Positions 7,629 to 15,043 of a DNA stretch of 28,920 bases are shown here, in pieces. How positions within the stretch are numbered: position 1 is the first letter of the stretch; the number at the start of each line of letters is the position of its first letter. Source of the stretch: a virus. Location of the stretch: IMG/VR virus record IMGVR_UViG_3300045973_000349, positions 1-28,920 of that record; one strand, 5' to 3'. The position numbers were made by a program, and so were the translations under genes. The notes below the pieces were generated by a model, which was not told the origin of the DNA, did no database searches, and saw nothing but the letters and a program-made list of their open reading frames with translations.

Positions 7629-8014
7629 GCGGTGATTTGTCCAGAGACCTCAAAGTTTCCTTGCACAAATCGAATCACGAAGCTTGAAGGTGAAGTCAGA
7701 TCAAGGTCATACTTATACATTCCCGAGGCAAGGGCTGCAGTATCAGTTGCAGATAATGACAAAGTAATTTTTCCATTTGCAGCATCGATCGTGATGCGCC
7801 CATTTGTAGTCGATAACTCTATAATGACAGGTGATCCAGTATTTTTGCGAACTTGCATTTTTGCTGAGAAACCCGTTAAGTCAACCGGAACAAAAAGGCC
7901 AGAGCCAACAGGGTTTTCTTTTTGCCAAATTAAATCGTAATTAAAGTTTGCACCAGCTTCGCAAGGATTTCCCCCGCATTCGTTTGATACAAAATCAAGT
8001 TTTTGCGCTGCCAC
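7625..8014 (-). CDS. Phage tail-region beta-sandwich protein
   Basis: A 129-residue protein with a GTG start at 8014 right after a GGGGGA ribosome site. The pattern VDLTGFSAKMQVRKNTGSPV, then GRITIDAANGKITLSLSATD, then ALASGMYKYDLDLTSP and FVQGNFEVSGQIT is a familiar small phage family: an N-terminal beta sandwich often encoded beside tail fibres in many tailed phages and prophages. No experimental role is known to me. It has two cysteines near the start (NECGGNPCEAG). It is likely a minor tail or baseplate-associated protein. Coupled by ATGA overlap to the gene that follows. Confidence 0.65.
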   Translation of the reverse strand: MAAQKLDFVSNECGGNPCEAGANFNYDLIWQKENPVGSGLFVPVDLTGFSAKMQVRKNTGSPVIIELSTTNGRITIDAANGKITLSLSATDTAALASGMYKYDLDLTSPSSFVIRFVQGNFEVSGQITA

Positions 8015-8025
8015 AGATCCCCCGA

Positions 8026-8349
8026 TTATTTCTGATGTTCAATATATGCTTCGACTTTTGCAAGAATTCTGTTCATGTCATCCATGGTTTTCTTGTGAAC
8101 ATCGAAGCGAGATCCAAGGTTTGAAAAAGATTGAGCAGTCTTGTTTTCGATTTTTAAAAGTTCTTCTTTAAAATCAGATCTTAGTTTTGCAGTTTCATTC
8201 TTATGATCAGTCTCAAGCTTATCAATTCGATCACTCATCATTCTGATGTTACTCTCATTAGAATTATTCTTTGATTCAATTCGAACGATGTAAACGATCA
8301 GTGAAACAATCGCGAGCCCGACTTGCCAAGGGAAAGAATAATCAGCCAT
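8026..8349 (-). CDS. N-terminally membrane-anchored coiled-coil protein
   Basis: A 107-residue protein. ATG 8349 shares its A with the upstream TGA (TGATG) and I prefer it to the GTG one codon earlier. Residues ~7-24 (PWQVGLAIVSLIVYIVRI) form a single hydrophobic segment, followed by ~75 residues of charged helix (MMSDRIDKLETDHKNETAKL, FKEELLKIENKTAQ) likely to be a coiled coil. This shape is shared by haemolysin XhlA-type proteins, i-spanins and some holin partners, so a role in lysis is plausible, but no sequence family is recognised. No o-spanin-like lipoprotein is embedded. Alternative: a virion or membrane anchor protein. Confidence 0.6.
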   Translation of the reverse strand: MADYSFPWQVGLAIVSLIVYIVRIESKNNSNESNIRMMSDRIDKLETDHKNETAKLRSDFKEELLKIENKTAQSFSNLGSRFDVHKKTMDDMNRILAKVEAYIEHQK

Positions 8350-9005
8350 CACATGCCCCAGACTTTATTTATTATCACATTAGCAAGGGCGTTTTCTTTC
8401 CGCCAATTGCACCAATAATTAATAATGTTAGCTTTTAAATCTTTATGAAACTTTCTTAAAAATCTCATGTGCCACGGATGAGTTACCATTGCCATGCAAA
8501 TTAATTGGTTGGTCTCGTGTTTTGAATCAACGAAACACGCCCAAAGTAAATCGATGAAAAACATTGCTTTGCCAATGAGTGAAGGCTTAGCGCCCGCACA
8601 AATGCGAAGGTGATTGCGAACGCTTGGACTCAACCAATCGGAACCGTCTGGGAATTTCTTAGCAGACCCTGGCACATCTGATTCAACATTCTGTGCGCGC
8701 CAACCATTATTCTTTGCGTTCACATATAGAATCGTGCAGAGATCAATTCGACCTGCGAAATAAAGTCCTGTTGCAAGACACACAAGTTGATCACGGGAAA
8801 AGTTTTTAGGATTATTTGCAGGTGACTCAACAGGATGACGAACAGCCTGAAACTCACCAAGGCCTGTTTGAATGATATACTTGCAACATATTTCTTTTGG
8901 AAACGTAGGATATGAAAATGTTGCCATAACCCCAGCCAGCATGGCGCTGTCCATTTTGTCGTCAGCGCCTTGTACTTTTGGCAATCCTAAATCATCAAAA
9001 ATCAT
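8349..9005 (-). CDS. Conserved-looking phage protein of unknown function
   Basis: A 218-residue protein. I chose ATG 9005, which begins one base after the upstream stop; an in-frame start at 9071 would overlap the previous gene by 65 bases and has no ribosome site. The protein is rich in Trp, Cys and His (NPKNFSRDQLVCLATGLYFA, DWLSPSVRNHLRICAGAKPS, MFFIDLLWACFVDSK, MAMVTHPWHMRFLRKFHKD). I have a vague sense of similar NFSRDQL-containing proteins in other tailed phages near tail or lysis genes, but no function. There is no signal peptide; residues ~150-180 could form a hydrophobic helix. Placed next to the membrane-anchored coiled coil, a lysis role is possible but unproven. Confidence 0.6.
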   Translation of the reverse strand: MIFDDLGLPKVQGADDKMDSAMLAGVMATFSYPTFPKEICCKYIIQTGLGEFQAVRHPVESPANNPKNFSRDQLVCLATGLYFAGRIDLCTILYVNAKNNGWRAQNVESDVPGSAKKFPDGSDWLSPSVRNHLRICAGAKPSLIGKAMFFIDLLWACFVDSKHETNQLICMAMVTHPWHMRFLRKFHKDLKANIINYWCNWRKENALANVIINKVWGM

Positions 9006-9006
9006 T

Positions 9007-9414
9007 TTACATCGCCGCCAATTTTGCAACGAACTCATCAACAACAGATTGAGGATAAATCGAAGGTCCATTTTGAACGATCAACTGACTTGCTGTTTGT
9101 GGCGCACCAGTTAAAAGAGCAAGACAGATTCCTTGAAAGGCTGAGTTTGAAAACACAGTCGCAGGGTTTATTTGCAGTTCTAAGTTTAAAGCTGCGATTT
9201 CGTCGATAAGCTCAAGACATTTTACTCGAACAGATTCTCTACTATAAACTTTTTTTGCATGATCAACTTCTGCCGTTACGTCAGAAAATACAAAAGTATA
9301 GTCAGTAGCATATTGAGGAAATTCAATTTGGTGAGCATCAAATTGAGCTTGATCATTGAATAATGATTCTTCAGTGATTCCAGTTGCTTTGTTTGTAAAA
9401 ACTACTTTTAACAT
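9007..9414 (-). CDS. Hypothetical protein, possible fibre-assembly-type
   Basis: A 135-residue protein starting at ATG 9414 after GAGG. The N-terminal half (MLKVVFTNKATGITEESLFN, FPQYATDYTFVFSDVTAEVD) is beta-like, the middle (RVKCLELIDEIAALNLELQI) is helical, and the C-terminal half resembles a packed helical bundle (FQGICLALLTGAPQTASQLI, VVDEFVAKLAAM). This beta-then-helix layout resembles small phage proteins encoded after fibre genes, some of which help fibre assembly, but I see no diagnostic motif. It directly follows the signal-peptide protein gene. Function not recognised. Confidence 0.55.
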   Translation of the reverse strand: MLKVVFTNKATGITEESLFNDQAQFDAHQIEFPQYATDYTFVFSDVTAEVDHAKKVYSRESVRVKCLELIDEIAALNLELQINPATVFSNSAFQGICLALLTGAPQTASQLIVQNGPSIYPQSVVDEFVAKLAAM

Positions 9415-9426
9415 TTTAAACCTCGA

Positions 9427-11583
9427 TTATTTAGGACCCGTACAAGTTAAAGTAACTGCGTCGTCTGCTGCGGCACCAGCTAAATTATAAATTGTAACAT
9501 TAACTAACGATGCGGATTTTCCAGTAGGTGCTCCAACATGAAGTAACGAATTACATTCCGGTTGAATTACGCACAATGGAGGCGCTGACCATGTTCCAGC
9601 AGCAAAGTTTACAACATATATCCCAGCTCCAGAGCGAGTGATTGATGAAACCCACGAACTAGAAGTAGTTATTGTTGTACAAGGTGAGCCAGTACAGCTT
9701 GTAGGACTTGTTACAGTACCACCACCGCCGAATAATATTCTTTCAACTCTCTCAGCCCCCGCACTACCACTCGTTACAGATCCGACTAGTATAGGTGCAC
9801 TCATGCTAGTTTGATCAGCCCCTTGTTTATCACAATTAAGAGTGAAGGCCCCATCAGTGAGAGTCCCAGAAACATTCCATAAATAAATTGAAACTGATGA
9901 AGTGCTAATACTTGCTATTGCAGATTGACCATTAACACCTTGAACAATGCAATTTGGAGCTACACTAAAAAATCCTGATACAAAAGGAATTGTATAGTTT
10001 CCAACACCAGCCCTAGTGTTTGCATTTGTAACCCATGGGACATTTTGAACAGAAGTTACAGCCCAATTTGAGAAATACGCGCTCAAGTGATTTATGCAAG
10101 ATCCTGAAGATGCGCACTGAGATTGAACTGCTAGTTGAGATTGAGAAGGGTAGTAATAAACTCTAATCACACCTGGATAAGCTGTTTGACCCGTGACAAA
10201 AGAGGTATCGCCAGAGTCTACTTTTCCTCTAATTGAAAGAGTTACATTAGACTGTGCCGTTGTATATGTGATTGATTGAGAGAATGATGGAACAGAGACG
10301 CTTACTCCACCTGAAGAAACAAATGCGCTTACTGCTGATGTTTCTCTTGCGGCGTTTGTTCCGTCAGAAAATTGAAAATATGCATTTTTTCCCGTGACGT
10401 TATTAATTATCAATCCTTCATACTCAAGTTTATATTCGCCAGGAGGCAGTGAAGCGAATTTAATTGCTGGTATCATTGTGCTAGGTGCAAGTGCTGATCC
10501 CGTTACTGCATAAGAGCATCCTGTCGTTGCTGCGAAGTCTGCAAAAACAGTTGATGACGTTGACCACATTGCCGCACATCCGGTCATTGTGATTGTACCA
10601 ACAAGTCTTGCTTGACTAACCTGACTAAGATTCGTCGCTTGTCCTACATAAGCTTGATCAACAAGAATTGATCCAGTCGATCCAGTCCATACAACTGCAG
10701 CACCGACCGAACCGCTCGCAGGACCAATGAAGTTCGCATTCACATATTGCCATGTTCCTGTTGTTGGAACCGCATTACAATAGTTGCCCGATAAGGTTAC
10801 ACCTCCAACTCGAGCACATACGGTCACGCCCGAGGTCGTTGTGTTGACCCACATTCCAGCTTCCATGTTGGTGCCAGAAAGATTCGTGAGCGGAGTCACA
10901 TCCTGATAAAATGAACCAGCCGCTGAAGGCGCAAGCGCAATCGACTGAGTCCCATCATGAAAGTTTGAAGTGTTAACCGATGACGTTGCGTTTGAAACAG
11001 TCCAAGAACCTGCACCGCCCTCAAAGCTTGAGTTTAAAAGATAGTTGATTCCTGTGCTACCGCTTGACGAACCACTGCTAGAACTTTGAGCAGGTCCAAG
11101 ATAACAGCCGTCAATATAGGCAGTTCCTGTTGTTGATCCAGTTGTTGAAACCTGGATCCCAACAGTTCCGCTGGATGGCCCCGTAAAGTTCGGCAAACTT
11201 ACTAGGCTCCATTTTCCTGTTGATGGGGCTGTGTAACAGCTTCCCGCAACTCCGCCCGTTCTAGAGCAGATTTGGAAGCTTGCTGAAGTTGTGTTCACAA
11301 AACAAGCAGCACTCATTGAAACAGCACCTGGGGTCGGCACATCCTGCGACAGGGTTCCTGTTGCAGCACTCAGGGCCCATGCCCCTGCAGCCTTTCCAGC
11401 AATCTTTGTTGCCGTTTGGCTTGTGAAGGTTCCCGCCGAAGCTGTCCAGTTGGCAGTTCCGTTTTCAAAACCGCCGTTGTTTAACATCTGAATTTGTGAA
11501 GGCATGCTTTGAAGGTCGGCAGGTGTTATTGCCTGAGCTATCGAAAGCCATCCTAGAACTAAAATTAAAATAATATTTTTCAT
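9427..11583 (-). CDS. Secreted multi-domain protein with duplicated carbohydrate-binding-like modules
   Basis: A 718-residue protein starting at ATG 11583 after an AGGAG site. The N-terminus (MKNIILILVLGWLSIAQA then ITPAD) is a textbook type I signal peptide with cleavage after AQA. Two related ~130-residue beta-sandwich modules follow, about 35-163 (NNGGFENGTANWTAS... TAYIDGCYLG) and 182-315 (LNSSFEGGAGSWTVS... ILVDQAYVG), of the CBM4/9-like type, joined by a Ser/Gly linker (~166-178). A third beta domain spans ~325-480. Two further C-terminal repeats (VGNYTIPFVSGFFSVAPNCI... and AGIYVVNFAAGTWSAPPLCV...) are related to each other. Many cysteines fit disulfides outside the cytoplasm. A signal peptide is unusual for a tail-operon protein. 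It may be a surface-exported conversion protein or an unusual fibre. Confidence 0.8.
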   Translation of the reverse strand: MKNIILILVLGWLSIAQAITPADLQSMPSQIQMLNNGGFENGTANWTASAGTFTSQTATKIAGKAAGAWALSAATGTLSQDVPTPGAVSMSAACFVNTTSASFQICSRTGGVAGSCYTAPSTGKWSLVSLPNFTGPSSGTVGIQVSTTGSTTGTAYIDGCYLGPAQSSSSGSSSGSTGINYLLNSSFEGGAGSWTVSNATSSVNTSNFHDGTQSIALAPSAAGSFYQDVTPLTNLSGTNMEAGMWVNTTTSGVTVCARVGGVTLSGNYCNAVPTTGTWQYVNANFIGPASGSVGAAVVWTGSTGSILVDQAYVGQATNLSQVSQARLVGTITMTGCAAMWSTSSTVFADFAATTGCSYAVTGSALAPSTMIPAIKFASLPPGEYKLEYEGLIINNVTGKNAYFQFSDGTNAARETSAVSAFVSSGGVSVSVPSFSQSITYTTAQSNVTLSIRGKVDSGDTSFVTGQTAYPGVIRVYYYPSQSQLAVQSQCASSGSCINHLSAYFSNWAVTSVQNVPWVTNANTRAGVGNYTIPFVSGFFSVAPNCIVQGVNGQSAIASISTSSVSIYLWNVSGTLTDGAFTLNCDKQGADQTSMSAPILVGSVTSGSAGAERVERILFGGGGTVTSPTSCTGSPCTTITTSSSWVSSITRSGAGIYVVNFAAGTWSAPPLCVIQPECNSLLHVGAPTGKSASLVNVTIYNLAGAAADDAVTLTCTGPK

Positions 11584-11597
11584 GAGTTTAACTCCTA

Positions 11598-12722
11598 TTA
11601 GCTAAAAAGTATTTCTGTGCTCGAGGGAATCATTCGAACGTCGCTTGAATCCTCTGTTGCCGTTGGCGCAATTCTCAAAACCTCTACATAAATCATGTCA
11701 CCAGGTGACACGCTTAAGCCGTTGATAAGCCCTAGTGACGAGCTTAAATCGTAAACAACTTCTTTGTATTGATTCGCAACACTTTGAGTGACTTCAACAT
11801 TTGTTGAGTTGTGCTGATTCGTCGTTGAGGAAATCGCATCGACATTTTTCTTTATCAAAGTAGTGATGGCTTTAAATTTCCATGCACCACTTGTGCTCGG
11901 CGAATAATGAGCAAGCTTCATGCTGATTGGCGAGCCTGACAAGTATCCACTGGGAACTCGAACCCAAAGACCGCAAGCTTGATTTGCACTTTGAGCAAAC
12001 AAGAATGATTTCTCACCATATTCGAATGCTTCTGTTGGTGCCGCAGCATCTATACCTTGCCAGTTAGCCCCTGCCCCGCCTCCGCCGCCAGAACCAAAAG
12101 CCGAGTAACGAACTCCGTCGCTTGAGAACTGAAGCTGACCTGCAGACTGATTCATTCTAATAAATGCGTTGTTATTTCCAAGCATGATCGCTGAACTATA
12201 AAAGCTTACGTCATCAACTTGAGAAAGATTTGCCGAGGTTATGGAAGACACCGCCGCAAGTACCTGGACTTGTCCGACTGATATATTCGCAGACGAGGCA
12301 AGTGGGAGACTAGGACTTGAAGCGGGCGTCCCTTGAACTAAATGAATTGATGCTGCATAAAGAATGTCTAGAACTTTTGAAGTTGAGTTCACATCTAGAA
12401 CAGCTGTGTTGTTTGTTGGAGTGTAAGCAATTTCAACTCTATCCAAACGAGGGTTGGTCGGGTCTGCGGCTGAAACGCTCGCAGTTAAATCAGGGAACGC
12501 AACAAGCTGACCGTCAGGCATTAGCACAATACCTGCTGAAACCTTGATCTGCATTCCTGCAACAACTGAAAGTTTAGCACCAGCAATCACACCCGCTGAG
12601 CGAGAGTTTTGCAGATACTGAATCAAGTTTTGTTTTAAATAAGTTTGTGACAACTCCATATCAGAAGGCTGCACATTATAGTCTAGCAAATTTGACCAGT
12701 TAATTTTTCCGTTTATCAACAT
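11598..12722 (-). CDS. Baseplate-proximal fibre/receptor-binding protein
   Basis: A 374-residue protein starting at ATG 12722 after GGGAG. It comes directly after the gp48-like baseplate gene, the place of the first tail-fibre gene in Mu-type phages. The N-terminal ~180 residues (INWSNLLDYNVQPSDMELSQ, GMQIKVSAGIVLMPDGQLVA, NPRLDRVEIAYTPTN) resemble baseplate-attached fibre bases of myophages. A Gly-rich hinge (GSGGGGGAG) leads to a tip domain (~215-374; NWQGIDAAAPTEAFEYGEK, CGLWVRVPSGYLSGSPISMK) that is a paralogue of the partial protein at 1-509. I interpret it as the first fibre on the baseplate, with a receptor-binding-like tip. Receptor unknown. Confidence 0.75.
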   Translation of the reverse strand: MLINGKINWSNLLDYNVQPSDMELSQTYLKQNLIQYLQNSRSAGVIAGAKLSVVAGMQIKVSAGIVLMPDGQLVAFPDLTASVSAADPTNPRLDRVEIAYTPTNNTAVLDVNSTSKVLDILYAASIHLVQGTPASSPSLPLASSANISVGQVQVLAAVSSITSANLSQVDDVSFYSSAIMLGNNNAFIRMNQSAGQLQFSSDGVRYSAFGSGGGGGAGANWQGIDAAAPTEAFEYGEKSFLFAQSANQACGLWVRVPSGYLSGSPISMKLAHYSPSTSGAWKFKAITTLIKKNVDAISSTTNQHNSTNVEVTQSVANQYKEVVYDLSSSLGLINGLSVSPGDMIYVEVLRIAPTATEDSSDVRMIPSSTEILFS

Positions 12723-12725
12723 AAA

Positions 12726-13358
12726 TTAAGCTCCCAACGTCGTATTAATTCCCAGTGGCACTTGACCCAAGATCCAGAATTGCGTCGGCGCTTTTACTTT
12801 GTGCGTGCAACCTGCTTTTTCAATCAACGTCAATGCTTGATCGAGTTGGTTCAACAATGTGGAATTAATTGGTTTAGTGAATGAAACTAAATATACAAAT
12901 GTCCCTGTCGATTCGCCGCCCATGACTGTAGAAATACCAAGCACAGCACGACCTAAAACAAACCCTGCGTTTTCCATGTTTCGAATTACAACAGGCGTTG
13001 ACCCAACAATACTCTGAGACAGCCCCATGACATCAGGAACACTCATCGAGAATCTGCGATTGAACTTTGTCATAATCTCACTCACTCGTTGAGCAAGCGG
13101 CAGGCTACCTTTTACAAAGCCAAAGTAATCAAGCTCCCAGTCTGCAATCGTTAAAGCAGTCACAGTCATTGGGAATGCGTTGAGCTTTACCTCGTCAATC
13201 AATGCTTTAAGCTTTACGATCTGACGAGCATAAACGAGATTTAATATTTGATTTAACGGAGCATTGCCATCAATAGAAGCCGTTGGCGAAAAATCTTTGT
13301 AAAATACTGTGTGGTCGGTTCGGCTTAACAGTTCGTAATAGATCTGTTCCTTACTCAT
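12726..13358 (-). CDS. Baseplate protein, Mu gp48-like (DUF2313 type)
   Basis: A 210-residue protein starting at ATG 13358, two bases after the TGA of the baseplate J gene. The position right after gp47/J and before the first fibre is that of Mu gp48. The sequence pattern fits: an N-terminal helical region (APLNQILNLVYARQIVKLKA LIDE), then a stretch like the DUF2313 core (TIADWELDYFGFVKGSLPLA, QRVSEIMTKFNRRFSMSVPD) and a beta end (CTHKVKAPTQFWILGQVPLG). In Mu-type baseplates this protein is a wedge/periphery component that helps attach fibres. I am fairly confident of the assignment from order plus motif pattern. Confidence 0.8.
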   Translation of the reverse strand: MSKEQIYYELLSRTDHTVFYKDFSPTASIDGNAPLNQILNLVYARQIVKLKALIDEVKLNAFPMTVTALTIADWELDYFGFVKGSLPLAQRVSEIMTKFNRRFSMSVPDVMGLSQSIVGSTPVVIRNMENAGFVLGRAVLGISTVMGGESTGTFVYLVSFTKPINSTLLNQLDQALTLIEKAGCTHKVKAPTQFWILGQVPLGINTTLGA

Positions 13359-13359
13359 A

Positions 13360-14511
13360 TCACACCGGAGTCGTTAGCTGAGTTAAGGTTATCGTGCCAG
13401 GGGCCACAATAGAACTCGACCCGACCTGATAATAACTTGTTGATCCCCCAAGATTTCCGCACTCACGCTCATCAATCAAATCACCAATTGCTAAATCAAC
13501 TGCCCGCTCAATCTGAGTTGGTGTTAACACATCCATGGGACGAGCCGAGTAAAGGAAAATTTGAATTGTCTGCGTGATGATATTATTCACATAAGAACGA
13601 TTTCCGACTGTTTCATTATAAAGAGAATATGAAAACGAAACATTGATCGGAACTTCTGTTGGACCCATGACTTGAACATCGTCTGTCACAGGGTTGAATG
13701 TATTTATATAAGCAAGGACTGTTGAAACAAGTGACGTTGATGGCTGACGAGTCACAGCTTGCCCACTTTGCACAGCACCTTGAATGTCTGTAGTGCCACT
13801 TGTAATAATCACGTTCACTGTACCAAGACCGCGAGGGTTCTTAATACCTTTTGCAGTCACCACTTCATTACTTGCAGCCTTGGCCCACGTTTCATAAGCA
13901 ACAATGTTGCCGCCTGAATTGTAGTCCTGATCATGCGCAAGAATCCTTGCAACCATTTCAGCATTCGTTTCAAGATCACGACCGTCCAAGAACTTAGTAA
14001 GGCTCACGCAGCTTGAAGTCACTCCAACGATAGGCTGAACCAATTGAAAAGGCTCACCGTTTGCAATGATGTTCGTGACACTTCCGGCGTCCATTGATTC
14101 AAAGAAAATAGTTGCCTGGCCTGTTGAGTCCACAACAACGTCTTGAATAGATTGGAACAAAGCACCGTTTGATTTTCTTTTAACTTGAGTTCCGACTGGA
14201 ATGTCAGTTCCTGGTGTTGAAAATACAAATTGGATTTGTCCGTGAGATTTCTGCGGCTGAATTTGATCAGGCATATTTCTAGTCAATAAATGCTTTCGAA
14301 GAGAGTTCGTGTCAGCACTTGAGGGAAAGAAATTATTTAGCACTTGTTGCAAAGTCGAGTACACAGAAGACAGAGGCCCCGAATCGGTCCAGAATTTTAC
14401 AACTCTTGGGTCATCAATCTGGTCTGGTGTTAAAGTAACGCCCGTGATGTTTTTAAAATCATCACACATGCTCTGAACTATATCTCTGGTTGCAACAAAT
14501 ACTGAAGCCAT
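13360..14511 (-). CDS. Baseplate J-like wedge protein (Mu gp47-like)
   Basis: A 383-residue protein starting at ATG 14511. It has the layout of the Baseplate_J family: a helical N-terminus with the SLRKHLLTRNM segment, a beta part QIQFVFSTPGTDIPVGTQVK RKSNGALFQS, a run GSVTNIIANGEPFQLVQPIV, then the family-typical FLDGRDLETNAEMVARILAH and GGNIVAYETWAKAA, TAKGIKNPRGLGTVNVIIT. In Mu, P2 and T4 the homologues (gp47, gpJ, gp6) form the baseplate wedge ring that changes shape to trigger sheath contraction. Its position between the gp46-like and gp48-like genes supports this. No unusual feature. Confidence 0.9.
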   Translation of the reverse strand: MASVFVATRDIVQSMCDDFKNITGVTLTPDQIDDPRVVKFWTDSGPLSSVYSTLQQVLNNFFPSSADTNSLRKHLLTRNMPDQIQPQKSHGQIQFVFSTPGTDIPVGTQVKRKSNGALFQSIQDVVVDSTGQATIFFESMDAGSVTNIIANGEPFQLVQPIVGVTSSCVSLTKFLDGRDLETNAEMVARILAHDQDYNSGGNIVAYETWAKAASNEVVTAKGIKNPRGLGTVNVIITSGTTDIQGAVQSGQAVTRQPSTSLVSTVLAYINTFNPVTDDVQVMGPTEVPINVSFSYSLYNETVGNRSYVNNIITQTIQIFLYSARPMDVLTPTQIERAVDLAIGDLIDERECGNLGGSTSYYQVGSSSIVAPGTITLTQLTTPV

Positions 14512-14513
14512 CG

Positions 14514-14840
14514 TTAAGTACCTGTCGATGGAATTTGCGGAATCGTAAAGTCTATTTCAAGTTTTCCACGACCTGTGAAAATCGAAGTGACACTTGGTCC
14601 GTAAGGTTTAAGATAAAGCTTCACGTTCTTTTCAAACTCTAGAATCTTTTCAGGTGTTGCTTTTGCATTTTTATAAGCATCAAAATTATGACCCGAGGTT
14701 GGAGCATAGAGCCAAGTGTTTTGCGGCAACGCTAAAGACACCCTTGCTTTATAAACAGGATGCGTGCTTGTTGTTGGATAAAGAGAACCACCAACAGTTC
14801 TATAATTTCCTTGCTCGTCTATTATTGGAATGCCACTCAT
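14514..14840 (-). CDS. Mu gp46-like / gp25-type baseplate protein
   Basis: A 108-residue protein whose ATG (14840) overlaps the TGA of the small upstream gene (ATGA). Length, position immediately before baseplate J, and the C-terminal pattern (KILEFEKNVKLYLKPYGPSV, TGRGKLEIDFTIPQ) fit Mu gp46 / gp25-like small wedge proteins that link sheath and baseplate. The N-terminus has a loop rich in Ser, Gly and Tyr (GNYRTVGGSLYPTTSTHPVY) less like the canonical family. Assignment depends partly on gene order. Confidence 0.65.
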   Translation of the reverse strand: MSGIPIIDEQGNYRTVGGSLYPTTSTHPVYKARVSLALPQNTWLYAPTSGHNFDAYKNAKATPEKILEFEKNVKLYLKPYGPSVTSIFTGRGKLEIDFTIPQIPSTGT

Positions 14841-15034
14841 GATATTGTCCCCGTCACTGCACCGCCAGCGCCAAGTCCGCCAGTCACGGTTCCTGTTATT
14901 GTTGCGTTTGCTTTAATTTCATCAACGATTCCTTTGCATAGAATCAAAAGAAAGTTTGGATCTTGAATCGTGACCCCTGCCGCCGCTGCCGCTGCTTTAA
15001 TTTTTGCGACCATGTCCGCTTCACTTAACGCCAT
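14837..15034 (-). CDS. Small spike-adjacent protein, unknown
   Basis: A 65-residue protein with an unusually good ribosome site (GGGAGG, four bases before the ATG at 15034). An N-terminal amphipathic helix (ALSEADMVAKIKAAAAAAGV) is followed by a second helix (FLLILCKGIVDEIKANA) and a Thr/Gly/Val-rich beta tail (TITGTVTGGLGAGGAVTGTIS split over ~48-65). Comparable small genes with GTVT..G..GAVTG ends sit beside spike genes in some myophages. It might cap or chaperone the spike, but this is a guess. It has no PAAR-like zinc-binding pattern. Confidence 0.5.
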   Translation of the reverse strand: MALSEADMVAKIKAAAAAAGVTIQDPNFLLILCKGIVDEIKANATITGTVTGGLGAGGAVTGTIS

Positions 15035-15043
15035 AAAGCCTCC

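Noticed and set aside
9005-9071. Upstream start at 9071 for the 8349-9005 gene
   Set aside because: It overlaps the previous gene by 65 bases without a ribosome site; ATG 9005 follows the upstream stop directly.
1-12722. Diversity-generating retroelement at the fibre genes (suggested by Mtd-N-like modules)
   Set aside because: No reverse transcriptase gene or template/variable repeat pair is present in the window. The Mtd-N-like module is common in phage fibres without such elements.
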